Of a DNA stretch of 64,000 bases, positions 18,099 through 34,807 are shown piece by piece (within the stretch, counting starts at the first letter, position 1; every line of letters starts with the position of its first letter). The stretch spans positions 248,001 through 312,000 of the forward strand of contig NZ_JACIDJ010000002.1 in the NCBI RefSeq assembly GCF_014196305.1, written 5' to 3'. The translations under genes were made by a program, and so were the position numbers. Origin of the DNA: Roseococcus suduntuyensis (GTDB taxonomy: Bacteria; Pseudomonadota; Alphaproteobacteria; Acetobacterales; Acetobacteraceae). A model generated the notes under the pieces. That model did not search any database. It worked only from the letters and a program-made list of their open reading frames with translations, and was not told where the DNA came from.

Positions 18099-19165
18099 GG
18101 CCCGAAGACCTCCTCGACGGCACGGGCCACGCGGGTGGTGGCGACCGAATCATCGAGGGGGTTGCGGCGCAGGCGGTGCCGCAGCGCGAGCGGGGCCAGG
18201 CGGCGCAGATGGTCCAGCGTCACCTCGCTGGCGCCCTCATGGGCCGCCAGTGCACGCGCCACACGGATCAGCGTGAGTTCCCCGCGCAGCCCATCCGTGC
18301 CGGCCGTCATGCACAGGCGCGCGGCCTGTTCCAGCATGGCATCGGGCACCGCCACATGTGGCAGCGCCGCACGCGCGGCCAGGATGCGGGCGCGAAGCCC
18401 GGCTTCGTCCGGCGCGAAGCGGGCACAGAAGCCGGGCGGGTCACGCTCGAAGGCGTCGCGGCGCTTGATGACCTCCATGCGCGTGGGAAGGTCGGTCGGC
18501 GTCATCACCTCGACGGAGAGGCCGAACCGGTCCAGCAGTTGCGGGCGAAGCTCGCCCTCCTCCGGGTTGCCGCTGCCCACCAGCACGAAGCGCGCGGGGT
18601 GGCGCACGCTGAGGCCGTCGCGTTCCACCACGTTCTCACCCGAGGCGGCCACGTCCAGCAGCAGGTCCACCAGGTGGTCCTCCAGCAGGTTCACCTCGTC
18701 GATGTAGAGAAAGCCGCGATGGGCGCGGGCCAGCAGGCCGGGCTCGAAGGCCTTCTCGCCCTGGGTAAGGGCCCGTTCGAGATCGAGGGCGCCCACCACC
18801 CGGTCCTCGGTGGCGCCGAGCGGCAGGTCCACCACGGGCACGGGCACGGTCGCGCGGGGCGCGCGGGGCTGCTGGCAGGCCTCACACATTTGCGCGGGCT
18901 TGCCCGGCGCGCAGTTGAAGCGGCAGCCGCGGATGGCCTTCATGGGCGGCAGCAGGGCCGCGAGCGCCCGGATGGCGGTGGACTTGCCCGTGCCCCGGTC
19001 GCCGAGCGCCAGCACGCCACCGATGGCCGGGTCCACCGCGCAGAGGACCAGGGAGAGGGTCATCTCCTCCTGCCCCACCATCGCGGTGAAGGGAAAGACC
19101 GGCCGCGGCTTTACCCGCGCCGGGCGGCGCGCCTTGGGTTTCAGGCGCGTCGCGAGGCCATCCAT
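18095..19165 (-). CDS. bchI: Magnesium chelatase ATPase subunit I
   Basis: BchI is the AAA+ ATPase of magnesium chelatase. At 356 aa it has Walker [10 protein letters not shown] at residues 55-63 and Walker [12 protein letters not shown]. It also has the family's [21 protein letters not shown] sensor region. It starts two bases after the hemA stop, tying heme/chlorophyll precursor supply directly to Mg chelation. Confidence 0.97.
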   Translation of the reverse strand: MDGLATRLKPKARRPARVKPRPVFPFTAMVGQEEMTLSLVLCAVDPAIGGVLALGDRGTGKSTAIRALAALLPPMKAIRGCRFNCAPGKPAQMCEACQQPRAPRATVPVPVVDLPLGATEDRVVGALDLERALTQGEKAFEPGLLARAHRGFLYIDEVNLLEDHLVDLLLDVAASGENVVERDGLSVRHPARFVLVGSGNPEEGELRPQLLDRFGLSVEVMTPTDLPTRMEVIKRRDAFERDPPGFCARFAPDEAGLRARILAARAALPHVAVPDAMLEQAARLCMTAGTDGLRGELTLIRVARALAAHEGASEVTLDHLRRLAPLALRHRLRRNPLDDSVATTRVARAVEEVFGP

Positions 19166-19167
19166 GC

Positions 19168-20379
19168 TCAGGCGCGCCGCTGGATCTGGAACTCCGTCCA
19201 GACCTCGTCCAGCGCCAGCATCAGGTGGTCGATGTCGGCATCGGTGTGCGCGGGCGAGGGCGTGAAGCGCAGGCGCTCCGTCCCGCGCGGCACCGTCGGA
19301 TAGTTGATGGGCTGCACGTAGACCGAGTAGCGCTCCAGCAGCAGGTCGCTGATCTCCTTGCAGAGCACGGCATTGCCGACCATCACGGGCACGATGTGGC
19401 TCGGGTTGCGCAGGTGCGGGATGGACAGGCCATCCAGGCGGCTGCGGACGGTCGCCACGCGCTCATGCATGCGCTCGCGCTCGGCGGCGCTTTCCTTGAG
19501 GTGCTGGATGCTGGCCGTGGCGCCGGCGGCGACGGCCGGCGGCAGCGCGGTCGAGAAGATGAAGCCCGAGGCGAAGCTGCGCACGAAATCCACCATGGCC
19601 GACGAGCCCGCGATGTAGCCGCCGATCACGCCATAGGCCTTGGCGAGCGTGCCCTCGATGACGGTCAGGCGGTGCGACACGCCGTCACGCTCGCTGATGC
19701 CGCCGCCACGGGGGCCGTAGAGGCCCACCGCGTGCACCTCGTCGAGATAGGTCATGGCGCCGTATTCATCGGCCAGGTCGCAGATGGCCGCGATGGGCGC
19801 AACGTCGCCATCCATCGAATAGACGCTCTCGAAGGCGATGAGCTTGGGGGTTTCGGCCGGCAGCGCCGCCAGCTTCTCGCGCAGGTCGGCGAGGTCATTG
19901 TGCTTCCACACGATGCACTGCGCGCGCGAGTGGCGGATACCCTCGATCATGGAGGCGTGGTTCAGCTCATCGGACAGCACCACGCAGCCGGGCAGCTTGG
20001 CCGCGAGGGTGGAGAGCGTCGCCCAGTTGGACATGTAGCCCGAGTTGAACAGCAGCGCGGCTTCCTTGCCGTGCAGGTCCGCGAGCTCCTTCTCCAGCAG
20101 CACATGGTAGTGGTTGGTGCCGCCGATGTTGCGTGTGCCGCCGGCCCCGGCGCCGGCGCGGTCGATGGCCGTGTGCATCGCCTCCAGCACCTTGGGGTTC
20201 TGGCCCATGCCCAGGTAGTCGTTGGAGCACCACACCGTCACCTCGGCCGTGCCGCCCGGGCGGTGATGCACCGCCCGCGGGAAGGAACCCGCCCGGCGTT
20301 CGAGATCGGCGAAGACGCGGTAGCGGCCCTCGCGGCGCAGACCGTCGAGTTGCTTCCGGAACAGGGCCTCGTAGTTCAT
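19168..20379 (-). CDS. hemA: 5-aminolevulinate synthase (C4 pathway)
   Basis: HemA condenses glycine and succinyl-CoA to 5-aminolevulinate with PLP, the start of tetrapyrrole synthesis. I chose the ATG at 20377-20379, with an AAGGAAAGG site upstream, giving [12 protein letters not shown] and 403 aa as in the family; the longer upstream frame is not conserved-looking. Motifs include [24 protein letters not shown] and the PLP lysine in [16 protein letters not shown]. It lies 24 bp after puhE, inside the photosynthesis operon. A second hemA outside the PGC is common in such genomes, but cannot be checked here. Confidence 0.96.
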   Translation of the reverse strand: MNYEALFRKQLDGLRREGRYRVFADLERRAGSFPRAVHHRPGGTAEVTVWCSNDYLGMGQNPKVLEAMHTAIDRAGAGAGGTRNIGGTNHYHVLLEKELADLHGKEAALLFNSGYMSNWATLSTLAAKLPGCVVLSDELNHASMIEGIRHSRAQCIVWKHNDLADLREKLAALPAETPKLIAFESVYSMDGDVAPIAAICDLADEYGAMTYLDEVHAVGLYGPRGGGISERDGVSHRLTVIEGTLAKAYGVIGGYIAGSSAMVDFVRSFASGFIFSTALPPAVAAGATASIQHLKESAAERERMHERVATVRSRLDGLSIPHLRNPSHIVPVMVGNAVLCKEISDLLLERYSVYVQPINYPTVPRGTERLRFTPSPAHTDADIDHLMLALDEVWTEFQIQRRA

Positions 20380-20402
20380 GGCGACAACCTTTCCTTCTTC
20401 GT

Positions 20403-21218
20403 TCATGGCCGCAGCGGCAGGGAGGCGGGCTCGTTGCGCTGCGGGCGCAACGGGGCCGGTTGGGGGGTGGAAGCGGGCCGCCCCCAGGTCCAGAGGCCGT
20501 CCAGCGGCAGCGGCAGCACCAGGAACCAATGTTCGATCACGGCCAGCGCCAGCAGGGCCGCGAGCAGGGTATAGGCGGTGACGAGATAGGGGTCATCGGC
20601 CTGGACGGCGGCGAGGGCCAGTACCACCACGGCCACCGTGCCGCCCGTCACCGAGAACGGAAACAGCCAGTTCATCGGCCTGCGGCGGAAATAGCTGGCC
20701 AGGTGCGCGAGGTGCGGCGGCAGCATGGCCTCGCCCAGATTGCGGGCGCCGAGGAAGATGTTGATCTTGGCCGATTGCCGCATCACCCACAGCGCCAGAT
20801 AAGTCCAGAGCGCCATCTGGTTCGGCGCGTCCCACAGCAGGACCAGCAGCACCAGGCCCAGCGCCAGCATGGCCAATTCATTGTGGATGATGGCGGAAAG
20901 GGCCGCGCGGAAACGCGGGAAGCCCACGGTGCCCTCGGGCAGCGGCGCGCGGTTGGGGCCGGTGACGACGCCGGTCAGGAAGGCGATCTCCTGCCAGGCC
21001 CAGACCAGCACCCCGCAGGCGAAGCCCGCATAGGCGCTGGCCATGGTGGTGCGTTCGGACAGCGTCACCACACACAGCAGCGCGGCCCCGAGCATCAGGG
21101 TCGCGCCCAGCATGGTGCGCCGGTAGGTGTGGCGCGGCAGCTGGTCGAGCATGAACACGAGCGCCGTGCCAAACCACCACACGAACACCGCGAACAGGCA
21201 GGGCCAGACGTAATCCAC
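20403..21218 (-). CDS. puhE: PuhE, photosynthetic complex assembly membrane protein
   Basis: PuhE is a polytopic membrane protein of the puh operon that affects reaction centre and pigment levels. The 271-aa product has about seven hydrophobic segments. It includes the characteristic [20 protein letters not shown] and [19 protein letters not shown] regions. The C-terminus is proline-rich. It lies 12 bp downstream of acsF and just before hemA, its standard place in the alphaproteobacterial PGC. Confidence 0.92.
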   Translation of the reverse strand: MDYVWPCLFAVFVWWFGTALVFMLDQLPRHTYRRTMLGATLMLGAALLCVVTLSERTTMASAYAGFACGVLVWAWQEIAFLTGVVTGPNRAPLPEGTVGFPRFRAALSAIIHNELAMLALGLVLLVLLWDAPNQMALWTYLALWVMRQSAKINIFLGARNLGEAMLPPHLAHLASYFRRRPMNWLFPFSVTGGTVAVVVLALAAVQADDPYLVTAYTLLAALLALAVIEHWFLVLPLPLDGLWTWGRPASTPQPAPLRPQRNEPASLPLRP

Positions 21219-21230
21219 CGCGCGTTCCCC

Positions 21231-22304
21231 TCAGTAGGCCGGGCTGAGCCGGATTTCGGCCGGCAGGGGCGCGCGCCGGCCGGGCATGGCCAGCAGGCGC
21301 AGGAAGGTGGCGCCGGCCGCGGCGCTCAGCGCCGTGCGCTTGGTGGCGGCCCAGGCGCCCTTCTGCGCGCGCAGCTGCCCCAGCTGTTCCGAGATGCGGA
21401 ACAGCCGGTCCAGACCCGCCTTGAAGGCGGGCGTGTCCCAGGCGAGCGTGATGGGGAAGACCTGCTTGCAGATCTCGGTCGTCTTGTCGAACACCTGCAT
21501 GTCGTATTCGGTCGGGCTGATGCCCAGCGCCTCGTGGAAGGCCGGGCGGGCGTGGTCGCGCACATACATGGTGGCGAAGACGGCCAACTGGAAGAACTTG
21601 GCCCAATAGGCGTTGATGCCCGTCAGCAGCGAGGGGTTCGCGCGCATCAGCAGGGCGAAGGCCTCGCCGTGGCGGAACTCGTCATTGCACCACTTCTCGA
21701 ACCAATTGAAGATCGGGTGGAAGCGGCGCTCCGGATGCTTCTCGAACTGGCGGAAGATCGTGATGTAGCGCGCATAGCCGATCTTCTCGGAGAGGTAGGT
21801 CGCGTAGAAGATGAACTTGGGCCGGAAGTAATGGTACTTCTTGGACTTGGTGAGGAAGCCCAGGTCCACACCAATGCCCAGGTCCTTCAGGCTGTCGTTG
21901 ATGAAGCCCGCATGGCGCGCCTCGTCACGGCTCATCACCGCGAACAGTTCCCGGATGTCAGGGTTCTTGATGCGCTTCTTGATCTCGGCATAGAGCACGC
22001 AGCCCGAGAATTCGGCGGTCACGGAACTCACCAGGAATTCCACCACCTCCTTTTGCAGGGGCTCCGGCAGATCCTCTAGGCGGAACTGGTCGAACTGCTC
22101 GTTGCGCACGAAATGACCCTTGTTGGGGTCCGCGCGAAACTCGTCCATCAGCTTGTCCCACTCCGGGCGGATGGAGCTGACATCCAGCGCGTCCATCGCC
22201 GCGAAGTCGGTCGTGTAGAAGCGGGGCGAGAGCACCGTCTCGCTGCTCGCCATGCGCGTCGTCTCGTTCATCACGCGCGGGGTGGACCCGGTCACGGCGT
22301 TCAT
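21231..22304 (-). CDS. acsF: Aerobic Mg-protoporphyrin IX monomethyl ester cyclase
   Basis: AcsF is the oxygen-dependent diiron cyclase that forms the fifth (E) ring of bacteriochlorophyll. The start ATG at 22302-22304 is set by the AAGGAG 8 bases upstream and by the ATGA overlap with the upstream small gene. The 357-aa product shows carboxylate-bridged diiron ligands in [24 protein letters not shown] and [12 protein letters not shown]. No oxygen-independent bchE is present in the window, consistent with an aerobic phototroph. Confidence 0.96.
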   Translation of the reverse strand: MNAVTGSTPRVMNETTRMASSETVLSPRFYTTDFAAMDALDVSSIRPEWDKLMDEFRADPNKGHFVRNEQFDQFRLEDLPEPLQKEVVEFLVSSVTAEFSGCVLYAEIKKRIKNPDIRELFAVMSRDEARHAGFINDSLKDLGIGVDLGFLTKSKKYHYFRPKFIFYATYLSEKIGYARYITIFRQFEKHPERRFHPIFNWFEKWCNDEFRHGEAFALLMRANPSLLTGINAYWAKFFQLAVFATMYVRDHARPAFHEALGISPTEYDMQVFDKTTEICKQVFPITLAWDTPAFKAGLDRLFRISEQLGQLRAQKGAWAATKRTALSAAAGATFLRLLAMPGRRAPLPAEIRLSPAY

Positions 22305-22624
22305 GCGCCATACTCCTTGGGTTCGAAGCCGCAATGGTACAGCTCGGCCAGTTCGGCGAAGGCCGCGACCTCGGTCCAGAGCTGGGTGAAGGGGCCGGCG
22401 CGATAGACGGTCGCCGTCGTCTCGTAGGTGGTGGCCGTGCCGAATTCCGGAAGGCCGGGCGGGTTGTTCACCACCACCCGGTCGCCGGGGCGCAGCGTGA
22501 TGCCCTCGGGCACCGCATGCGCGTGCAGGCTGTCGAAACTCTGCTCGATCTCCACCGTGCAGGGCACGGTGATGACGCGCGGCCCGGAAAGGCTCTCCCA
22601 GAAAGCCCCCAACGCCTTCTTCAT
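22301..22624 (-). CDS. Small conserved PGC protein of unknown function (between puhC and acsF)
   Basis: A 107-aa soluble protein with no signal peptide or membrane segment. It begins [20 protein letters not shown] and has a central beta-rich stretch, [18 protein letters not shown], resembling a small SH3-like or hydrophilic barrel domain (weak inference). The C-terminus ([18 protein letters not shown]) holds the only cysteine, next to a histidine. It overlaps puhC by 4 bp and acsF by 4 bp, so all three are translationally coupled. An unnamed small gene in this place is known from other alphaproteobacterial PGCs. The position suggests a role with the cyclase or RC assembly. Confidence 0.85.
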   Translation of the reverse strand: MKKALGAFWESLSGPRVITVPCTVEIEQSFDSLHAHAVPEGITLRPGDRVVVNNPPGLPEFGTATTYETTATVYRAGPFTQLWTEVAAFAELAELYHCGFEPKEYGA

Positions 22625-23067
22625 TGTGTCTCTCCTTGGGCTGTCAGCAGCCGGGCGAAGATCCCGGCATTGGTGGAGCCGAAGGCCGTCAGGTCCACGC
22701 GCCGCCCGGTGGCGACATCATCCAAGGTCAACTGGCCATCCCGCCAGGCAGACACCCGGAAGGGCATTTCCTGCCCTTGTTCTTCCTGCCGACGCTCCCG
22801 CGCCAATGCCCGGAGCGTACCACGGACGAAGCCACCCTCCGCCACCGGAAACCGCGCCAGCACCGCCTGATTTCCCGCATCGCGGATGACAACGGAGCCA
22901 TCCGAACCATCCTCGAAACGGACCAGGCGTTCACGCAGGGGAATTTCGTTCGGGCGGGTAATGAGCGCGCGGTTCTGCTGCGGCCCCACCAGCGCGAGCG
23001 TCCCCGCGATCACGGTCCCGCAGACCAGCAGCGGCAGGAGGTGGCGGCGGTCCATCATCCGGTCCAT
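22621..23067 (-). CDS. puhC: PuhC photosynthetic complex assembly protein
   Basis: PuhC is a single-span membrane protein that helps build the RC-LH1 core. The 148-aa product starts [11 protein letters not shown], followed by one hydrophobic helix ([18 protein letters not shown]). A periplasmic domain follows with the family's [15 protein letters not shown]-like pattern and [15 protein letters not shown]. The ATG at 23065-23067 starts one base after the puhB stop; ATGs three and four codons later are alternatives. It overlaps the downstream small gene by 4 bp. Confidence 0.9.
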   Translation of the reverse strand: MDRMMDRRHLLPLLVCGTVIAGTLALVGPQQNRALITRPNEIPLRERLVRFEDGSDGSVVIRDAGNQAVLARFPVAEGGFVRGTLRALARERRQEEQGQEMPFRVSAWRDGQLTLDDVATGRRVDLTAFGSTNAGIFARLLTAQGETQ

Positions 23068-23068
23068 C

Positions 23069-23743
23069 TCAGGCCACCGCCTCACCCGGCAGGCGCACCG
23101 GGCGGCGCGGCGGCTCGGTGACCGCGGCCGGCACCGGCATCTGCGCCGAGGCCGCCAGCATGCGCGACAGCACCTGCGAGGCACCGGCGCTGACGGGCAG
23201 GCCGCGCAGCATGGGTTCGGGCCGCCCCATCCGCCAGGGGCGCAGGTGCGGCCAAAGCGCCACCATCGAGACGCGGTGCTCGGGCAGCAGGGCAAGCACG
23301 ATGTCCTCGGTCCCATCCGCATGGCGCCGCACGGAGGCCGCCTGCACCGCGCTGAAGGGGATGTTGATGGTCATCGGCAGGGCCACGCCAACCCGCAGCA
23401 CGATGCGACGGTTGGTGATGGTGTAGAGCGTGGACCGCGCCGCCGCCCGGCCGATGAAGGCCAGGATGACGAGGCAAAGGCTCGCCAGCACCACCGACAT
23501 GGACGGCCCGGCCAGCGCCGCCAGCAGCGACCCGCCGGCCATCATGGATTCGACCAGATGCCAGGCGACCAGCGCCAGGAAGTAGAAGCCAAGTCCCTTG
23601 AGGTGCATGGCGCGCCGCGCGAAGGGCCACCAGGCGGGCGAGCCCTGCCAGATGATGCCCTCGCCCGCGGGCAGGCGTTCGGGCAGGCCGGGCACGGGTT
23701 CGATCTCGTGCTCGGGCATCCCGGGGATGTGCTGGTCTTTCAT
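23069..23743 (-). CDS. puhB: PuhB reaction-centre assembly protein (PH-domain, membrane)
   Basis: PuhB assists assembly of the photosynthetic reaction centre. I chose the ATG at 23741-23743, with GGAGGAAG six bases upstream, giving 224 aa beginning MKDQHIPGMPEHEIEPVPG. The GEGIIWQGSPAWWPFARRA segment is followed by two membrane helices, then a bacterial PH-like (bPH2) domain with YTITNRRIVLRVGVALP. It is separated from puhA by 129 bp that contain a strong hairpin. Confidence 0.93.
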   Translation of the reverse strand: MKDQHIPGMPEHEIEPVPGLPERLPAGEGIIWQGSPAWWPFARRAMHLKGLGFYFLALVAWHLVESMMAGGSLLAALAGPSMSVVLASLCLVILAFIGRAAARSTLYTITNRRIVLRVGVALPMTINIPFSAVQAASVRRHADGTEDIVLALLPEHRVSMVALWPHLRPWRMGRPEPMLRGLPVSAGASQVLSRMLAASAQMPVPAAVTEPPRRPVRLPGEAVA

Positions 23744-23838
23744 CGAAGTCTTCCTCCAGCCTTGTGGCGTGGACAATGTTGGAAGGTTCGGGGGGATCGC
23801 CGCCTTGATGCAGCGCAACCCCTGCCCCCTCGGCAGAT

Positions 23839-23863
23839 CCCGGCGCGCCGGCCGCGCGCCGGG
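23839..23863 (-). other. Strong hairpin between puhA and puhB
   Basis: A perfect 10-bp GC stem (23839-23848 with 23854-23863) with a 5-base loop starts 9 bases past the puhA stop on the minus strand. No T-run follows. It may protect the puhA message from 3' decay or reduce transcription into puhB (inference). Confidence 0.55.
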
Positions 23864-23872
23864 CTTGGGCAC

Positions 23873-24655
23873 TCAGATGAAGGGCTCGCTGCGCTCGCGC
23901 TTGGCATAGAACTGCCCGCCGGCGCAGTAGGCCGCCACCTTGTCCTCCTCGAGGAGGGTGATGGTGTCGGGGTTCCGCAGCGTGGGCGCGGTCTTGAAAT
24001 GCTCGGCCAGCAGCGACCGCACGCGGATCACGTTGCGGGCTGAATTGATGGTCATCATCGGCACCGGGATCATGACGCGGCGGAAGCCCATCTCGGTCGC
24101 GACCTCGACCTCGAGAAAGCGGAAGATGGCCTCGGACTTGTCGTACCAGATGTCCACGCAGACGCCGGCGGGCTGCCAGTCGGCATCCACCACCGTCATG
24201 CCGCGCGGGTCGGGGTCCTCGGGGTCGATGGTCACGTCGGTGGCCACGCGCAGCGGCACGATCTTGGGCAGGCTCTCATCGAAGGTGAGGTCCGGCACAT
24301 CGGCGCGCAGCGCATAGGCCGCGGGGCCCACGCCGTCGATCATCGGGTTGCCGGTCGGGATCAGCGGCGCGCCCGGCGTCGGGTCGGCCCACACGGCCGC
24401 GATGGGCAGCTGCGGGTCACCGTCATTGCGCGGCGCCTGCACCGTGCCGCCATGGGCCAGCTTGAAGATCTTGGGCGTGGGCACGCCGGGGAAGCCCTGG
24501 GGGCGGTCGTTCGGCCTGCCCGGCGTCACCAGCGGATAGCCTTCGCGCTTGCTCTCCCGGTTCAGGTAGAGGATCAGCCCCAGGAAGAAGACCCAGAAGC
24601 CGTAGAGCGCGGCCGTGACCAGGTCGAAGCCCGCGAAATATGAGCCAGGTTGCAT
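23873..24655 (-). CDS. puhA: Photosynthetic reaction centre H subunit
   Basis: PuhA is the H subunit of the type-II reaction centre; it caps the L/M core on the cytoplasmic side and tunes quinone protonation. The ATG at 24653-24655 has AGGAG nine bases upstream. The 260-aa protein begins MQPGSYFAGFDLVTAALYGFWV, forming the single membrane helix. Conserved RESKREGYPL and the C-terminal PRC-barrel-like domain follow (DPRGMTVVDADWQPAGVCVDIW). Its presence implies pufLM elsewhere in the genome. Confidence 0.96.
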   Translation of the reverse strand: MQPGSYFAGFDLVTAALYGFWVFFLGLILYLNRESKREGYPLVTPGRPNDRPQGFPGVPTPKIFKLAHGGTVQAPRNDGDPQLPIAAVWADPTPGAPLIPTGNPMIDGVGPAAYALRADVPDLTFDESLPKIVPLRVATDVTIDPEDPDPRGMTVVDADWQPAGVCVDIWYDKSEAIFRFLEVEVATEMGFRRVMIPVPMMTINSARNVIRVRSLLAEHFKTAPTLRNPDTITLLEEDKVAAYCAGGQFYAKRERSEPFI

Positions 24656-24674
24656 GGCACTCTCTCCTTTCGCC

Positions 24675-26111
24675 CTAGTGGGCGGTCTGCGGTGCTGCGG
24701 CACCGCGCGGTTCGGTAAGGGATTCCGGGACAAGGGAGCCCCGGACGAGCGGACCGATCGCGATGATGCCCGCGAACAGCACGACGATTTCGATGAGGTA
24801 GACGACACAGTAGCCCACCGCCGGCCCGGTCAGGGCCGGGCCGAGCGCGCCCGCTTCGGCCAGATGACTGACCACGTCGCGCATGAGGCCGCCCAGCGCG
24901 ATGGCGATGCCCGCGCTCGTGGCCTGCGCCGCGCCCCAGATGCCCAGCGTCAGGCCGATCTTGTCGGGCGGTGCCGCCTGCATGCAGCTGGTCAGCGTGC
25001 CATGGGCGAAGAGCCCGCCGCCGAAGCCGATCAGCAGGGAACCGAGGGCGAACATCAGCGGGCTGTCGAAGGGGGCGGCCAGCATCACGCAGGCGAAGGC
25101 CAGCGTGCCCCAGCCCATGCCATAGCCGGCGATGCGGTTGGCGCAGGCGCCGCGTCCGATCCAGCCCGAGGCCAGCATGAAGCCGTTCACGCCGCCGAAG
25201 GCGAAAAGCGCGGTGAGCAGCGTGGTCGTGCCGACCTCGAGGCCAAGGATTTCGCCGCCATAAGGCTCCAGCAGGATGTCCTGCATGGCGAAGCCGAAGG
25301 TGCCGAGGCTGATGGCGACGATCCGCCGCGTCCAGGGCCCAGTGGACTTCAGCTCGCGCCAGGCCTGGCGGAAGCTCGGGTCTTCCGGCAGCGCGGCGGA
25401 GCGCGCGGGGTCGCGCACTTCCTGCTTCCAGATGGCCACGAAGTTCAGGATCATGGTGGCGCCGGCCACGCCCTGGATCACCTGGATCAGCTTGATCTGG
25501 CTGAAGGGCGTCAGCAGCAGGCCGAAGACCAGCGCGCTGCCCAGCATGCCCAGCAGCAGCATGACGGACATCAGCGCCACCACCTTGGGCTGCTTTTCGC
25601 GCGGCGAGATGTCGGTGGCGAGAGCGAGGCCCACCGTCTGCGTCATATGCATCCCCGCGCCCACCAGCAGGAAGCAGATGGCGGCCGAGATCTGGCCCGC
25701 GATGGGCGGCGCCCATGTGTCACCCGACAAGATCAGCAGCGCGAAGGGCATCATCGCAAAGCCGCTGAACTGGAAGATGGTGCCGAACCAAAGATAGGGC
25801 ACGCGCCGCCAGCCCAGCACGGATTTGTGATTGTCCGACCTGAACCCGATCAACGCGCGCAGCGGTGCGAAGACCAGCGGCAGGGCCACCATCACGGCCA
25901 CCAGCCCCGCCGGCACGCCCAGCTCCACGATCATCACGCGGTTCAGCGTGCCGATCAGCAGCACCGCCGCCATGCCCACCGAGATCTGGAAGAGCGACAG
26001 GCGCAACAGCCGGCTCAGCGGCACATCGGCCGAGGCCGCATCCGCGAAGGGCAGCATGGACGGGCTGATCTTCATCCATTGCCGCGCGAGGCTGAAGCGC
26101 TCGGTGCTCAT
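24675..26111 (-). CDS. lhaA: LhaA/PucC-family light-harvesting 1 assembly factor
   Basis: LhaA is a major-facilitator-fold membrane protein that assists light-harvesting complex 1 assembly, probably by handling bacteriochlorophyll or LH polypeptides. The 478-aa product has 12 predicted helices, the LSLFQISVGMAAVLLIGTLN opening, NRVMIVELGVPA, and GWRRVPYLWFGT. I chose MSTERF at 26111 because it forms a 4-bp ATGA overlap with bchM; MGPAM five residues earlier is possible. It shares the PucC/BCH2 fold with the MFS gene at 38070. Confidence 0.94.
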   Translation of the reverse strand: MSTERFSLARQWMKISPSMLPFADAASADVPLSRLLRLSLFQISVGMAAVLLIGTLNRVMIVELGVPAGLVAVMVALPLVFAPLRALIGFRSDNHKSVLGWRRVPYLWFGTIFQFSGFAMMPFALLILSGDTWAPPIAGQISAAICFLLVGAGMHMTQTVGLALATDISPREKQPKVVALMSVMLLLGMLGSALVFGLLLTPFSQIKLIQVIQGVAGATMILNFVAIWKQEVRDPARSAALPEDPSFRQAWRELKSTGPWTRRIVAISLGTFGFAMQDILLEPYGGEILGLEVGTTTLLTALFAFGGVNGFMLASGWIGRGACANRIAGYGMGWGTLAFACVMLAAPFDSPLMFALGSLLIGFGGGLFAHGTLTSCMQAAPPDKIGLTLGIWGAAQATSAGIAIALGGLMRDVVSHLAEAGALGPALTGPAVGYCVVYLIEIVVLFAGIIAIGPLVRGSLVPESLTEPRGAAAPQTAH

Positions 26112-26805
26112 CGCCGGACCCACTCATACGCGTGGGAGGTGTAGAAGCCGCTCTTGATGCGCCGGTGCCGGCCCGGCGCGAAATCCGAGAGGCGCGGGTC
26201 GGCCGCGATCAGGCGGCGCAGCTTGGCTTCCGCCAGCGGCTCGATGAAGGGCGCGCGGTCACTGCGCGGGAACATCCGGCCCACCGCGTGCATCACCGAC
26301 AGCATCGGCGTCTGCGGCGCCACGGTGAAGATGATCGAGCGGCGGCAGCGGGCCGAAGCCCGGGCCAGTGCGTCCACGATGTCGGCGGGCTTGTAGTGGA
26401 TCAGGCTGTCCATGGCCACGATGTGGTCGAAGCTGCCCAGCGTCTCGTCCAGCATGTCGCCCACGCGGAAATCGGGCTGGTTGCCGCCCAGATGCGCGGC
26501 GCGATCCCGCGCGTGTTCGATCAGCGTGCCGGCGAGGTCCACGGCCACCACTTCGGCGCCACGACGGGCGGCCTCATTGGCCAGGGCGCCCGTGCCGCAG
26601 CCGGCGTCAAGCAGCCGCAGCCCCGTCATGTCGCCGGGCAGCCAGGAGAGGAGCGTCTCGCGCATCGCGTTGCGGCCCGCGCGCACCGTGGCGCGGATGC
26701 CGCTGACGGGCGCTTCCGAGGTCAGCCGCGCCCAGTTCTCGGAGGCGGTGCGGTCGAAATAGGTTTCGAGCTCGCCCCTGCGGGCGGTGTAGGTGCCGCT
26801 TTGCA

Positions 26806-26806
<1 letters not shown>
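26108..26806 (-). CDS. bchM: Magnesium protoporphyrin O-methyltransferase
   Basis: BchM transfers a methyl group from S-adenosylmethionine to Mg-protoporphyrin IX, the step before the AcsF cyclase. The 232-aa protein has the SAM motif LLDAGCGTGALANEAARRGA near residue 64 and VVAVDLAG for the ribose. The C-terminal HRRIKSGFYTSHAYEWVR is typical of BchM. Its start overlaps the bchL stop by one base and its stop overlaps lhaA by 4 bp. Confidence 0.95.
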
Positions 26807-31293
<4,487 letters not shown>

Positions 31294-31322
<29 letters not shown>

Positions 31323-32838
31323 ACAGGGTCTCGACGGTGATGGTGGCAACGCCCGTCATCCGGGCGAAGGCTTCCGTGTTCCGGCGGGCCTTGCCGCGAA
31401 CGAAGAAGGGGATCTTTTTCAGCTCGGCCTCGGCATCGGGTGCCCAGCGCGTCTCAACAGGCGCTTCCAGCACGGCCACGGCCTCGACCATGGGCGGCGC
31501 CTCGCGCACGGGCGGCGGCGCGGGGGCCGCCTTGTGGCCGAGATGCGAGGGCGCCTGGTCGTTGAACTCGAAATCCTCGCGGAACATCCCGATCAGGTGT
31601 TCCTCCAGGCCCATCATCAGCGGATGGACCCAGGTGTCGAAGATCACATTGGCGCCTTCGAATCCCATCTGCGGCGAATGCCGCGCGGGGAAGTCCTGCA
31701 CATGGACGGGTGCCGAGATCACGGCGCAGGCCACACCCAGCCGCTTGGCCGTGTGGCGCTCCATCTGCGTGCCCAGCACCAGCTCGGGGTGGGCGTCGGC
31801 GATGGCCTGCTCCACCGCCAGGTAGTCATCCGTGATGAGCGCCTCGAGGCCCAAAGCCTTCGCGGCCTCCCGCACCTCGCGCGCCTGCTCGCGCGAATAG
31901 GTGCCGAGGCCCACAACCTCGAAGCCCAGCTCCTCGCGCGCCACGCGGGCGGCGGCGACGGCGTGGGTCGCATCGCCGAAGATGAAGACGCGCTTGCCGG
32001 TGAGGTAGGTGCTGTCCACGCTGCGCGAATACCAGGGCAGGCGGCTTTCCTCGGCGGCCAGCAGAGCGGTCGCGTCCACGCCGGCCAGCGCGGCCACCTC
32101 GGCGATGAATTCGCGCGTGGCGCCCACGCCGATGGGCACGGTCTTGGTGAAGGGCTGGCCCAGGTTGCGCTGCATCCAGGAGGCCGCGGTGCCCGCCGTC
32201 TCGGGGTAGAGCACCACGTTGAAGCTGGCCTCGCCCAGCCGCGTAAGATCGGCTGGCGTGGAGCCCATCGGCGCCACAACATTGACCGTGATGCCGAGCC
32301 GCGCCAGCAGGCCGCACACCTCCTTCACGTCGTCGCGATGCCGGAAACCCAGCGCCGTCGGCCCGAGCACGTTGCAGGTGGCCGGGCGCTGCTCAGCCTT
32401 CACCGCGAAGCGCCGCACCAGCTGATAGAAGGTCTCGGCCGCGCCCCAGTTCTCCTTCTTGGAGTAGGAGGGCAGCTCCACCGGCACCACGGGCACATCC
32501 AGGCCCGCCGTGGCCGCGAGGCCGCCCGGGTCGTCCTGGATCAGCTCCGCCGTGCAGGAGGCGCCGACGATGAAGGCCTGCGGCTTGAACCGCTCGGCCG
32601 CGTCCAGCAGGGCGCGCTTGAAAAGCTCCGCCGTGTCGCCGCCCAGGTCGCGCGCCTGGAAGGTCGTGTAGGTGACGGGCGGGCGCTTGGAGCGCCGCTC
32701 GATCATCGTGAACAGCAGGTCGGCGTAGGTGTCGCCCTGGGGCGCGTGCAGCACATAGTGCAGCCCCTCCATGCCGGTCGCGACACGCATCGCCCCCACA
32801 TGCGGCGGGCCCTCATAGGTCCAGAGCGTGAGCTGCAT
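31294..32838 (-). CDS. bchB: Light-independent protochlorophyllide reductase subunit B
   Basis: BchB pairs with BchN to form the nitrogenase-like catalytic component that reduces ring D of protochlorophyllide. The 514-aa product begins [20 protein letters not shown]. It retains [15 protein letters not shown] with a cluster cysteine and the C-terminal protochlorophyllide reductase domain ([16 protein letters not shown]). It begins 4 bases after the bchN stop. Confidence 0.96.
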
Positions 32839-32842
32839 GGCC

Positions 32843-34659
<1,817 letters not shown>

Positions 34660-34807
34660 GTCTTGACTACCCCTCCGCATCGGAACCGCTTCTCGTGCCG
34701 CCGCCTGCCCGCTTGGGCGAAACCGGAACGGAGCCTTGGCCCACATCCCGGATTCCGACGGCCGGATCGCTCCGAACGAGTGAAAGCTAGGAGGCTGGGA
34801 CCGCGTA

